From positions 2,356,001 through 2,420,000 of the forward strand of contig NZ_CP163302.1 of NCBI RefSeq assembly GCF_041022165.1: a DNA stretch of 64,000 nucleotides, written 5' to 3'. Source of the stretch: Sinomonas sp. P10A9. GTDB taxonomy: Bacteria; Actinomycetota; Actinomycetes; Actinomycetales; Micrococcaceae. Positions 37,431 to 44,174 of this stretch are shown in pieces (within the stretch, counting starts at the first letter, position 1; each line of letters begins with the position of its first letter). The notes beneath the pieces were generated by a model. It did no database searches. It was given only the letters and a program-made list of their open reading frames with translations, and had not been told where the DNA came from. Both the position numbers and the translations under genes were made by a program.

Positions 37431-37525
37431 GCCGCACCCACCGCCTGACGGAGAAGCAAGGCCTGCCCCACCTCGTCGTCGCCGGGCCGGTCAATGCCCG
37501 CGAGGTCCGCCACCGACCAGGCGAG
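37427..37525 (-). pseudogene. comM: 3' remnant of comM cut off by the integrated element
   Basis: Reading toward dprA, the frame is LAWSVADLAGIDRPGDDEVG and on to a TGA that overlaps the dprA ATG. This is the C-terminal end expected of Mg-chelatase-like ComM/YifB proteins, missing from the copy at 47115-48575. Joining that copy after its FDRVLR to this 32-codon piece rebuilds a 516-aa protein with the family consensus RLAWSVADLAG. Confidence 0.88.
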
Positions 37526-37540
37526 AGCGAGCACAACGCA
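37510..37540 (-). other. left attachment junction
   Basis: Host comM sequence ends here and element sequence begins. Aligned with the right junction, the only shared bases at the crossover that also restore the comM consensus are CT (minus strand; plus positions 37524-37525). A 2-bp core is what large serine integrases use. Confidence 0.65.
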
Positions 37541-37569
37541 CTCGCCTAGCTGGGAATGAGGTACCGATC

Positions 37570-37944
37570 ATGTCCACAACAACCTTCGCCGTCGGCCTCC
37601 GCGTCACGAGCCGCAGCTTCGGCCCTGGAGTCGTGAAGTCGTCGCCCGCGGCCGGTGCCGCGCTGGTCGAGTTCGACGGCGGCCAGACGGTCATGCTCCG
37701 TGCCGCCGACCTCCGTCTGCACGTCACTGCGGCCGAAGTTCACGAGGGCGGGCGCTTCTATTACGTGCGCGACGTCGTCGAATTCGCGGTGGAGAACGGG
37801 CTCGACGTCCTCGAGGTCTTCGCCGCCGTCGTGGAGGTGCTCGAGGCTGAGCGTCCCGCCGTCCGTGGTCAGCGCGACCTCGGTGTCCTCGACGCGCACC
37901 TTGGCGAGGCCTTCCCTGCCGCAGATGCGGTGGGTCAGGATTAG
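37570..37944 (+). CDS. element protein of unknown function, 124 aa
   Basis: First gene inside the left end. ATG 37570 has GAGGT seven nt upstream. The N-terminal half (FAVGLRVTSRSFGPGVV, then AALVEFDGGQTVML) looks like a small beta-barrel of the SH3/KOW type. The C-terminal half has an amphipathic helix (VVEFAVENGLDVLEVFAAVV). No catalytic motif. It is divergent from dprA and 3 bp ahead of the next gene, so it leads a short plus-strand operon. Family not recognised. Confidence 0.7.
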   Translation: MSTTTFAVGLRVTSRSFGPGVVKSSPAAGAALVEFDGGQTVMLRAADLRLHVTAAEVHEGGRFYYVRDVVEFAVENGLDVLEVFAAVVEVLEAERPAVRGQRDLGVLDAHLGEAFPAADAVGQD

Positions 37945-37947
37945 GCC

Positions 37948-38148
37948 ATGGACCGCGCGGAGGACACCGGATACGCCTTACGGCTACAACATGCAAGCGA
38001 TCATGCCGAGAAGAACGGCTTCAAGCTTCGGCAGACAGGTGAGACGTTCTGGCTCGAGAACACCCGCGACGGTCGGCGGATCCAAGACCCTGCTAGCATG
38101 GGCGACCTCGAGGCAGTAGAGGCCTATCTGCACCAGTTTGACGCGTGA
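37948..38148 (+). CDS. element protein of unknown function, 66 aa
   Basis: Small charged protein (LRLQHASDHAEKNGFKLRQT, then ETFWLENTRDGRRIQDP) with a predicted alpha-beta-beta-alpha layout. It begins 3 bp after the upstream stop. Its stop overlaps a further ATG as TGATG. Codon use is normal for the region. No recognised family. Confidence 0.65.
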   Translation: MDRAEDTGYALRLQHASDHAEKNGFKLRQTGETFWLENTRDGRRIQDPASMGDLEAVEAYLHQFDA

Positions 38149-38282
38149 TGGCCCCTCTACTTTCGCCGTCGGCTCCGCCTCTGGCAGGGCGGCTGGCTGA
38201 ACTTCTCGAGATCGGGCGCGTCTGTGTCAGAGCGCGTGCGGACGCCTCCCAAAGGGTTCGCAGCCGTCTCGTCGCTTCCTGA
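38148..38282 (+). CDS. possible coupled small protein, 44 aa
   Basis: An open frame whose ATG overlaps the preceding stop (TGATG). It encodes a Pro/Leu-rich start, then an Arg-rich helix (RVCVRARADASQRVRSRL). The overlap is the main support; composition alone would not establish it. Could be chance. Confidence 0.3.
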   Translation: MAPLLSPSAPPLAGRLAELLEIGRVCVRARADASQRVRSRLVAS

Positions 38283-38377
38283 GCCCCCCTGCCGGCTGCC
38301 TGTATTGGGCACAGGTGGTCATTGGCTTCGCGGGCACGCTGACGGGTCGGCCCGCCGCGCGGCGATCCCGGGTTCGG

Positions 38378-38830
38378 TCAGGCTAGAAGTTCGCCTGACT
38401 GGAACGCCGACTTCACGGCTTCGTGCGATGCGTGGAGGCTATCGAGGCTGATGGCGCGCAGGCCGCCCCTGTACCGCACGTCGCAGCTGGCAACGTGAAG
38501 ATAGGTGTAGTCATGGTTAATCGCCGGGTAGAGGAATGTCACGATCTCGTCTACGCCCAATCTGGTGGCGCGCGGGCCAATACCGCCATAGCTGTGCTTG
38601 GTCACAAACCGGTCTTCCGGGCGCAACCTGTGGTCAATGGCCTGAAGTCGCATTCGATCATCAAAGATGGGATCGCTGACAAACGACGCCTTGACTAGGT
38701 GATACGCCGCATAGAAGAGTGCGACCGCCGCCCATTCATGTCGAACCTCGAACAATGTGTCGCCGAGGCCTCCGTGGACCTCGGCGCGCTCGACCATCTT
38801 GGCCGGGTCGGTCAGGCCGTCCCCCATCAT
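38378..38830 (-). CDS. HEPN-like protein (RX4H motif), 150 aa
   Basis: Second gene of a minus-strand pair. The N-terminal segment EVRHEWAAVALFYAAYHLVKA is the type seen in small HEPN-domain proteins, and the nuclease-type motif Arg74-X4-His79 (RFVTKH) follows. HEPN proteins with R-X4-6-H are often metal-independent RNases in toxin-antitoxin and defence systems. Activity here is inference from the motif. The start could be either of two adjacent ATGs (38830, 38827), preceded by GGGGCGGGGAAG. With AbiV 550 bp away, a phage-defence role is likely. Confidence 0.6.
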   Translation of the reverse strand: MMGDGLTDPAKMVERAEVHGGLGDTLFEVRHEWAAVALFYAAYHLVKASFVSDPIFDDRMRLQAIDHRLRPEDRFVTKHSYGGIGPRATRLGVDEIVTFLYPAINHDYTYLHVASCDVRYRGGLRAISLDSLHASHEAVKSAFQSGELLA

Positions 38831-38851
38831 CTTCCCCGCCCCCTGATCGAG

Positions 38852-39154
38852 TCACGCCCGCCAGACTGTTGTCGAGTCTGACCCTGACGGCTCGTCCGAT
38901 AGGTCGCCCTCCCTGGCTAACGTGAACTCGAGGGAGAACTCGTCATAGTGCGCTATCCGAACATCCATCAGGGCGCCCACGGCGGCGAGTTGCGCCTCGC
39001 GCGAGTTGTCCCTTAGCGCAACCTCCACGAAGCATGCGAGTGTCGCATCGTCGAATGTTGACCTCACCCAGTAAGCGGCCGAGTCTCCTAGATGAGCAAG
39101 CACCTCATCAACGACTTCCTTTGCGGCCGCATCTGGGACCAACGCGAAGATCAT
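38852..39154 (-). CDS. unknown protein, possible partner of the HEPN-like gene, 100 aa
   Basis: Lies 21 bp upstream of the HEPN-like gene on the same strand. ATG 39154 sits seven nt after TAGAGT with no Shine-Dalgarno, so leaderless. An in-frame GTG at 39181 is less plausible. The sequence looks alpha/beta (MIFALVPDAAAKEVVDEVLAHL, WVRSTFDDATLACFVEVALRD) with an acidic Ser-rich tail. A small gene directly before a HEPN toxin-like gene is often its antitoxin or partner; that is context, not homology. Confidence 0.6.
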   Translation of the reverse strand: MIFALVPDAAAKEVVDEVLAHLGDSAAYWVRSTFDDATLACFVEVALRDNSREAQLAAVGALMDVRIAHYDEFSLEFTLAREGDLSDEPSGSDSTTVWRA

Positions 39155-39380
39155 GCCCACCACTCTAGGCCTGATTTTCACGAAGGAGATGAATTACAAA
39201 GCTGAAATTTCGCTCTGAGTATGGCTGGCGTGGGGTCCGGTACGACGTGTGGCTCGTTCGGATGAAGGCCTCTACGACGGCCAGAGTCTCGCCTTCGATC
39301 CTAATCGTCATGCGAGCGTCACAAAGCGGAGACGGTAAAGTGGGAGCTCCGGGGCCGGGGTCAGGACGAGGCGCGCGATC

Positions 39381-40040
39381 TTAGAGTTCTCCGCCGTCCT
39401 TGCGACCGCCAAGGACGTCTGCTGGTTTGTGAAACCCATCCTTCGGTCTGCCAAGTTGAATCAGTGGTTCCCATATTTCGTGCGTCCAGTCCGGATCTTC
39501 GCCGGAGTTCTGCATGCGCACGTGGTCTTCGACGAAGAGCATATTCGCGGCCTGCACAATTTCTAGGATGAATGAGAGCACGCCGTCATCACCGACTGAC
39601 CGGGGAGATTCGACAACACCGTTACGGAGATCTACGTAGAATCCCGCCTGCTTCATCAGGTTGTAGTTCTTGGCTTCTTGCTGGAGCTGCTTGGATGACT
39701 TCGACTGCTCACGATAGCGAGCGAACCAGTAGTCCCACATCATGCTTCCGCCCTGACCGTATGCGGCGGCATCAGCGAGCTTCGATGCATGGTGTTTCGC
39801 TGAGCTTACGAAGTCTGCTGGAAGTCTTGTTTCCGGTCGGTCATCGCGCCAGCTTACTTCCGCTGCTGAGTAGAGCCGCCAGGCCTTTCCTAGTTCCTCG
39901 GCCGCGAGCACCGCGAGCGACTGCGCCCTGCCTGCAGAACCGCTCGCAAGGAGGGTGCTGGCGTCGCGGAGCAACTGGACAACGTTGTCCATGAGCGCGC
40001 GCCACCACTGTCTTGCGAGATCGGATGAGATTGTCTGCAC
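39381..40040 (-). CDS. abiV: AbiV-family abortive infection protein
   Basis: A 219-aa protein with AbiV hallmarks: RAQSLAVLAAEELGKAWRLY near residue 38-57 and LMKQAGFYVDLRNGVVESP near residue 128-146. AbiV of Lactococcus stops phage growth by shutting down translation after binding a phage protein; the family fold is HEPN-like. GTG 40040 follows TAGCCT by seven nt with no ribosome-binding site, so it has its own leaderless promoter. It lies in the cargo arm and converges on nothing. A ~200-bp spacer at 39182-39380 separates it from the HEPN pair; it has no intact gene. Confidence 0.75.
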   Translation of the reverse strand: MQTISSDLARQWWRALMDNVVQLLRDASTLLASGSAGRAQSLAVLAAEELGKAWRLYSAAEVSWRDDRPETRLPADFVSSAKHHASKLADAAAYGQGGSMMWDYWFARYREQSKSSKQLQQEAKNYNLMKQAGFYVDLRNGVVESPRSVGDDGVLSFILEIVQAANMLFVEDHVRMQNSGEDPDWTHEIWEPLIQLGRPKDGFHKPADVLGGRKDGGEL

Positions 40041-40101
40041 ACCGAACAGGCTACTCTCGGTCCGCTGGTCGTGTATCGGCCCTCAGGTGCACACTGCCGT
40101 C

Positions 40102-40395
40102 ATGCATACCGCGACGATGCCCGAACGCGATATACCACAGCCCGTCTCGGCGCCTGAGCCTCGGGGGCACGTGACGCGGCCGGCCAAGGCTCTACCCGTG
40201 TGGGTGAACGTACCGACCGACGACGGCGGCGAGGCGATGACAAAGGGTTTCGCGCTCGCCTGGACCCGCGCGCTGGTCAGGGTGCAAGTGCTCTGGCCGA
40301 AGGAGTACTACCACGCGGCAACCGAGTTCTGGGTGACCGCTTCGAGGGTGACGCGCCGCGTGATCGAGCCGCAATGGCTCGGGACGAGGCCATAG
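40102..40395 (+). CDS. element protein of unknown function, 97 aa
   Basis: Divergent from abiV. From ATG 40102 the protein has a polar Pro-rich start and then a compact domain (PVWVNVPTDDGGEAMTKGFA, QVLWPKEYYHAATEFWVTAS, then Arg-rich end). No ribosome-binding site; a CACACT box lies six nt upstream. No recognised motif. Confidence 0.5.
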   Translation: MHTATMPERDIPQPVSAPEPRGHVTRPAKALPVWVNVPTDDGGEAMTKGFALAWTRALVRVQVLWPKEYYHAATEFWVTASRVTRRVIEPQWLGTRP

Positions 40396-40433
40396 GGCAG
40401 GACGGCCGGAGCATTGGGAGTACCGTGTGCGTC

Positions 40434-40970
40434 ATGACTGATCCCGCTGCACCCTGGATTGCCCTTATCGGCGTGACGCTCGGCGGCACAATATCTTGGC
40501 TGGTCAACCTCAATGCCCAAAGCCGCCAGGATGCGCGCGACCGAGTCAGGCGGACGAGTGAGCTGGCGGAATCACGGCGGGCGGAATGGCGTACCGCTGT
40601 ATCTGGGTTCCTCGGTGCAACGATGACGGCCGAGGGACGCATGTGGGAGGCGGAGAATGTCCGACGGCTGCTATCAAAGGCGTCTACAGCCAGCGAGGTG
40701 GCCATGCACCAACGGCATCTTGATGAGTTGCACGGCCTAGCCGCCGACGCGTGTGAGCTCGCTGCCAAAGAGTTGTTTATCGTCGCGCTGGATGCTCCAG
40801 AATTGAGGGAGGATGCAGAGCGACTTTATGGGCTAATCGTCAATCCTGAAGACTTCGGACAGTCGCCCAGCGATCCTGCAGCGCTCGGAGAGACCCGTGT
40901 CCAGGCCCGGAATGCGGTTGTTGAAAGCGCACGGCATTTCCTGGCCATCGAGGTTACGGGCCGGGACTAG
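40434..40970 (+). CDS. membrane-anchored unknown protein, 178 aa
   Basis: The N-terminal hydrophobic helix (WIALIGVTLGGTISWLV) is followed by a long charged helical region (SRQDARDRVRRTSELAESRR, then EWRTAVSGFLGATM) facing the cytosol. ATG 40434 lies exactly seven nt after TACCGT, so leaderless. A single N-terminal anchor with a cytosolic coiled coil is a common build for membrane-tethered defence effectors, but no effector motif is visible. Confidence 0.6.
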   Translation: MTDPAAPWIALIGVTLGGTISWLVNLNAQSRQDARDRVRRTSELAESRRAEWRTAVSGFLGATMTAEGRMWEAENVRRLLSKASTASEVAMHQRHLDELHGLAADACELAAKELFIVALDAPELREDAERLYGLIVNPEDFGQSPSDPAALGETRVQARNAVVESARHFLAIEVTGRD

Positions 40971-41133
40971 CGCCCGTTCTACCGCGTTTCACGGAGGCTC
41001 AGCGCCTCCTTGATCGCCGCGTGCAGGCTGGAAGAGTTGAGGGGTGCTGGCCCCCTGCCCTCGCCATGAGTCGGGCAGGGGAGCCAGCGTGGCCGCGCGA
41101 GCCCCGTGGGCACTGTGGCTCGAGCGCGGCCAG

Positions 41134-41172
41134 GACGGGCGCCGCCGAGGAGAAGGCGGCGGCGCCCGTCCG
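41134..41172 (-). terminator. terminator after the capsid gene
   Basis: A perfect 14-bp stem, GGACGGGCGCCGCC with its complement, and an 11-nt loop, four bases past the capsid stop. A second weaker hairpin lies at about 41048-41086. The rest of 40971-41133 shows nothing. Confidence 0.75.
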
Positions 41173-41175
41173 GTC

Positions 41176-42558
41176 TTAGGAGAAGCTGGGTGCCGTAAGG
41201 CCGGACCCCGAAACCTGCACGATGCCGGACGGGTAGCGTCCAGCGGTGAAGGCGACGTAGTTGTAGACCTGGAGGACGACCTCGAGGTTCTGGCCCTTAA
41301 CCTCCATGAGGGCGCGGGTGCGGATGCCGCCCTCGAAGAGGATCGAGTCCGAGGCGCGCATCACGAGGATGACGTCCTGGTTCGTGCCCGCGCCGAGGTT
41401 GGTCGGCAGGTTCGCGTCCGTGATGACCGGCAGGCCCTGCACGTTGCCGACGACGCCCTGCGAGGCGACCTCGTCGAGGACGCCCATGGCGTTGCGGCCC
41501 TCCTGGGGGCTCGGCAGGAAGAGCGGGCGGCCCTGGGAGTCGCGCGCGGCGAGGAGGCCGCCCCAGCGGCGGGGGTGCATGATGATCGCCGTCGGCGGCG
41601 CGAAACGGTTCACGTGCACGAGCTGGATCGCGTTGGCGATCGCGGCGTACATCGTGCCCGCGTTCTGGGTCGTGTCCGAGTAGGTCACGGTGCCGATGCC
41701 GGCCGTGCCGAGGATGCCGAGCACCTGACCGGACGCGTTGGAGCCGTTGATTACCTGGAGGTCGAGCTTCTGGTTGTAGTCCGCCACGAGGTCCTGGAAG
41801 ATCACCTGGTCGAAGTTGATCGGGCTCTGCTCGATGAGCTGGAGCGCGACCGACTGCTGGCCCGCGATCGTCTTGACGTTCGCCTGCACCGAGGTGTCCG
41901 TGATGTCCGTCTGCTGGACCGCGGCATTGTCCGCGGTCTGGATCGCAGTGGCGCCACCGGTGGCGATCTTCGGGATGTTGATCGAGTCCGTGCCGCCGGG
42001 GAGCGCCTGGTTCGACACGGCGTTAGCCGTCGCGCGGCCCGGGCGGGCGTAGGCGATCCACTCGTTCATGAGCCAGAGGGGCGGGACGAAGTCGCCGCCC
42101 TGGCCGACGTTGCGGTTCAGGTCGACGCGGTATTCGGCCGTGCCCGCGAGCTCGACCGACATTTCCTTCGTGTGCCGCTGGAGACGGGCGCGGGCCTCGC
42201 CCGAGGCGTCGGCGTTGGACGCGACGCGGAGCTGGTCGAGGACCATCGAGTGCCGCCCGACCTTGGAGTAGGTCAGCGGCTCGCCCGTGACCGAGACGGA
42301 TGCCGTGCGCGAGGGTGCCCCTCGGAGCACTGCGGCGCCGGCGGTGGGACGGCTCGCGGGGACATCGGTGAGCTCGCGGATGCGTCCGATCACCTCGCCG
42401 AGCTCGTCCGAGACGCGGCGGTGCTCGGCGTCCTCGGCGTCGGTCAGGTACTCGTCGCCGCGCGCCTCGACGGCGTCGGTGATCGCTGTGCGCCTGGCCA
42501 TGAGCTCGTCACGGCGCGCCCACAGGCGGGAGAGCATGGGATCGCTGGAAACAGACAT
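41176..42558 (-). CDS. phage major capsid protein, HK97 fold
   Basis: A 460-aa capsid subunit. The N-terminal ~100 residues are charged and coiled (LSRLWARRDELMARRTAITD), like the HK97 delta/scaffold domain. The rest has the HK97 pattern: WIAYARPGRATAN, SINIPKIATGGATAIQT, IAGQQSVALQLIEQSPINFDQVI, FQDLVADYNQKLDLQVINGS, AIIMHPRRWGGLLAARDSQGRPLF and a C-terminal P-domain strand. No portal, protease or terminase gene is nearby, so it cannot package DNA alone. ATG 42558 has GGAG nine nt upstream; further upstream the frame stays open but is not capsid-like. Confidence 0.9.
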   Translation of the reverse strand: MSVSSDPMLSRLWARRDELMARRTAITDAVEARGDEYLTDAEDAEHRRVSDELGEVIGRIRELTDVPASRPTAGAAVLRGAPSRTASVSVTGEPLTYSKVGRHSMVLDQLRVASNADASGEARARLQRHTKEMSVELAGTAEYRVDLNRNVGQGGDFVPPLWLMNEWIAYARPGRATANAVSNQALPGGTDSINIPKIATGGATAIQTADNAAVQQTDITDTSVQANVKTIAGQQSVALQLIEQSPINFDQVIFQDLVADYNQKLDLQVINGSNASGQVLGILGTAGIGTVTYSDTTQNAGTMYAAIANAIQLVHVNRFAPPTAIIMHPRRWGGLLAARDSQGRPLFLPSPQEGRNAMGVLDEVASQGVVGNVQGLPVITDANLPTNLGAGTNQDVILVMRASDSILFEGGIRTRALMEVKGQNLEVVLQVYNYVAFTAGRYPSGIVQVSGSGLTAPSFS

Positions 42559-42688
42559 TGGGGGCACTCCGAACCGGCGCTCAACGCGGAATGCGGAGCG
42601 CCTGACGGCGGGAAGGGGAATGCGCATCGGGCGTAGCTCGCCCCTGCGCTCTCTTCCGCGTCCCAGTGCCAGGTGATGCGGACCGCTG

Positions 42689-42770
42689 CTCCAGTGCCAG
42701 GAGTCAGCCGGCGCGGCCGTGAGAGCCGCTTCCCTTGCGGGATCTCTCCCGCGCAGCTCCAGTCCAGGAG
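42689..42770 (-). repeat. two copies of a CTCC-GGAG hairpin in the capsid leader
   Basis: Minus-strand CTCCTGGCACTGGAG (42689-42703) and CTCCTGGACTGGAG (42757-42770), each a small hairpin, 68 bp apart within the 370-bp region upstream of the capsid gene. Flanking bases are also similar (TGACTCCTGG, AGACTCCTGG). Confidence 0.6.
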
Positions 42771-42930
42771 TCTGCTCGCCGTTGGGCTGGGTAGCCCCGA
42801 CTTCCCGCGCTATCTGCGCTGTCGGCCTGCCCCGGTTTAACGACGAACGGCGCCCCATGAGGACGCCGTGACCGGGAACGTACGGCCTGTGTGGGCCGTA
42901 GAGCTCCATTGTTTCATGACCCAACGACAA

Positions 42931-43035
42931 TCGTCCACGAACGACACGCCGAATCAGGGCGAATGTCCACGAATCGTCACGAAATGTCCACGACGTGACG
43001 CGAAAACCGCCGAATCATGCGGATGCCACGTCACG
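42931..43035. repeat. iteron-like array between replication operon and capsid gene
   Basis: ATGTCCACGA occurs at 42963 and 42984 (21-bp spacing), with GTCCACGA at 42933. Each is followed by a CGTCACG/CGTGACG/CGACACG half, and a related ATGCCACGTCACG is at 43023. CGCCGAATCA also occurs twice (42948, 43009). An AT-richer stretch (43041-43055) adjoins. It may be an origin or a multi-site operator. The rest of 42559-43340 has no gene. Confidence 0.65.
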
Positions 43036-43300
43036 CTCGGGAAATTTTCATTCGGAGGGAGAAATGGAAAAGACTGGTGAGGTCGGGCGAGGGCCCCCCG
43101 GTTCAGAAACCAGCCCGATTTCCAGCCGGTACCCTCCCACTGGGTGGCACGGGACTCCCCCAGCCTGTAACCCCAGCCTCGGCACTGCCGCCGGGTTGCT
43201 GCCTTTGCGTCCACCGCCCGCCCGGCGCGGCGCGCTCGCTCACTGCGCACACAGACGAGCACACACAGTGGGCGGGGAGGGCGCGAATACCACCCCGTCT

Positions 43301-43322
43301 GGGTCCTCCCGCAGGAGGACCC
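43301..43322 (-). terminator. terminator of the element's early operon
   Basis: GGGTCCTCC, CGCA loop, GGAGGACCC: a perfect 9-bp stem 19 bases past the last gene of the chain. Confidence 0.65.
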
Positions 43323-43340
43323 GCTGTTCGGAACTGGCCT

Positions 43341-43652
43341 TCAGTCGCCCTCCCCGCGCCAGCGGCGCGCCAATTCGGCATCGGAGTCGATCCCGCTCTT
43401 GAGAAGCTGGCGCCGCCAGGTATCCATGGCCAGCTCCCGGGATCCCAGGAGGTCAATGAGCATCCCGGCGACCGTGCCGGCCATCACCGTCGTGACGCTC
43501 AGCGCCCAATCCATGGGGTCCCCCTGCTCCGCGACCATCGCTCGGAATCCGGGTCCCAGGTCCCCTGATGCCAGCATCTCCGTGACGAGTGCCTGTGCAT
43601 CACGCACGCGCCCTAAGGCGATCTCGCGGCTCCTCAGCTCCTCGTCGTTCAC
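43341..43652 (-). CDS. element protein of unknown function, 103 aa
   Basis: Last gene of the overlapping chain. GTG 43652 overlaps the upstream stop (GTGA) and has GGAGG in range. Composition is mostly helical (ELRSREIALGRVRDAQALVT), with a mildly hydrophobic middle (WALSVTTVMAGTVAGMLIDL) that could be a single membrane or buried helix, then WRRQLLKSGIDSD. No known family. Confidence 0.65.
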   Translation of the reverse strand: MNDEELRSREIALGRVRDAQALVTEMLASGDLGPGFRAMVAEQGDPMDWALSVTTVMAGTVAGMLIDLLGSRELAMDTWRRQLLKSGIDSDAELARRWRGEGD

Positions 43653-43813
43653 CTGTCCCCCTCCTTCGTCTTCGCAGCCTCCTGTGCCGCCCGCCGTGCC
43701 CGTGCATGCCGGGCCCGGACGGGGCATGCCCTGTCGTGGGTCCATCGGCCCTCGGCGTCGAACTCCCCGGGACATGCGAAACAGGTCGGTCGCGGCGCAC
43801 TCAATTCGCTCAT
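43649..43813 (-). CDS. small putative zinc-binding protein, 54 aa
   Basis: MSELSAPRPTCFACPGEFDA, then HDRACPVRARHARARRA: a CxxC pair and a His-X3-Cys pair spaced 15 residues apart suggest a zinc knuckle. The tail is strongly basic, so nucleic-acid binding is possible. ATG 43813 overlaps the preceding stop (ATGA), and its own stop overlaps the next GTG. The chain position makes it a real gene despite its size. Confidence 0.6.
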   Translation of the reverse strand: MSELSAPRPTCFACPGEFDAEGRWTHDRACPVRARHARARRAAQEAAKTKEGDR

Positions 43814-44013
43814 GATCGTGGTCTCCTAGCTGCCGAACGTTCGATGTTCCGTAGCGCCTCGACGGGCGTCGGGTCGCGGTGCGTGAGCCGCGAGATCCCA
43901 TCGCAGCCTGTGGTGCGGCTCCGCATGAGGTGCTTCCGGGCTTCCTTCCGCGTGCAACCGAGCGCGGCGGCGAGCTCCTCGACCTGCTCGGCGATCGTCG
44001 TCTGCTCGGTCAT
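43810..44013 (-). CDS. small protein with possible helix-turn-helix, 67 aa
   Basis: EQVEELAAALGCTRKEARKHL reads like a short helix-turn-helix or recognition helix pair, followed by a basic end (NIERSAARRPRS). ATG 44013 overlaps the upstream stop as ATGA, as does its own stop with the next start. It may regulate the element. Family not recognised. Confidence 0.6.
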   Translation of the reverse strand: MTEQTTIAEQVEELAAALGCTRKEARKHLMRSRTTGCDGISRLTHRDPTPVEALRNIERSAARRPRS

Positions 44014-44174
44014 GCCCCATCGCCTCCGTCCTGGGCGCGGAGCTGCTCGCGGAGTCTGGTGATGATGTTCCGCAGTTCTCTATTGCGCTGGTCCTGGGCG
44101 ACCGCGAGCTGCTGGAGCTCGGCCTTGGAGAACACGGCTACCCAGCGTGGTGGCGTCCACGTCTCCTCGCTCAT
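44010..44174 (-). CDS. small helical protein, 54 aa
   Basis: MSEETWTPPRWVAVFSKAEL, then a Gln/Arg-rich helix (LAVAQDQRNRELRNIITRL). Start and stop both overlap neighbours as ATGA. It could be a coiled-coil partner of the initiator encoded just upstream; this is inferred only from position. Confidence 0.6.
   Translation of the reverse strand: MSEETWTPPRWVAVFSKAELQQLAVAQDQRNRELRNIITRLREQLRAQDGGDGA

Noticed and set aside
38149..38377. tRNA or tRNA fragment as the attachment site
   Set aside because: No cloverleaf can be drawn; the split comM frame explains the integration site fully.
39182..39380. Possible gene remnant reading KLKFRSEYGWRGVRYDVWLV on the plus strand
   Set aside because: No in-frame start without assuming a frameshift and no recognised family; left as gene-free spacer.
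42559..42930. N-terminal extension of the capsid protein to 584 aa
   Set aside because: The upstream frame is Arg/Pro-rich, contains the hairpin repeats and lacks capsid features; ATG 42558 begins the coiled scaffold-like domain.
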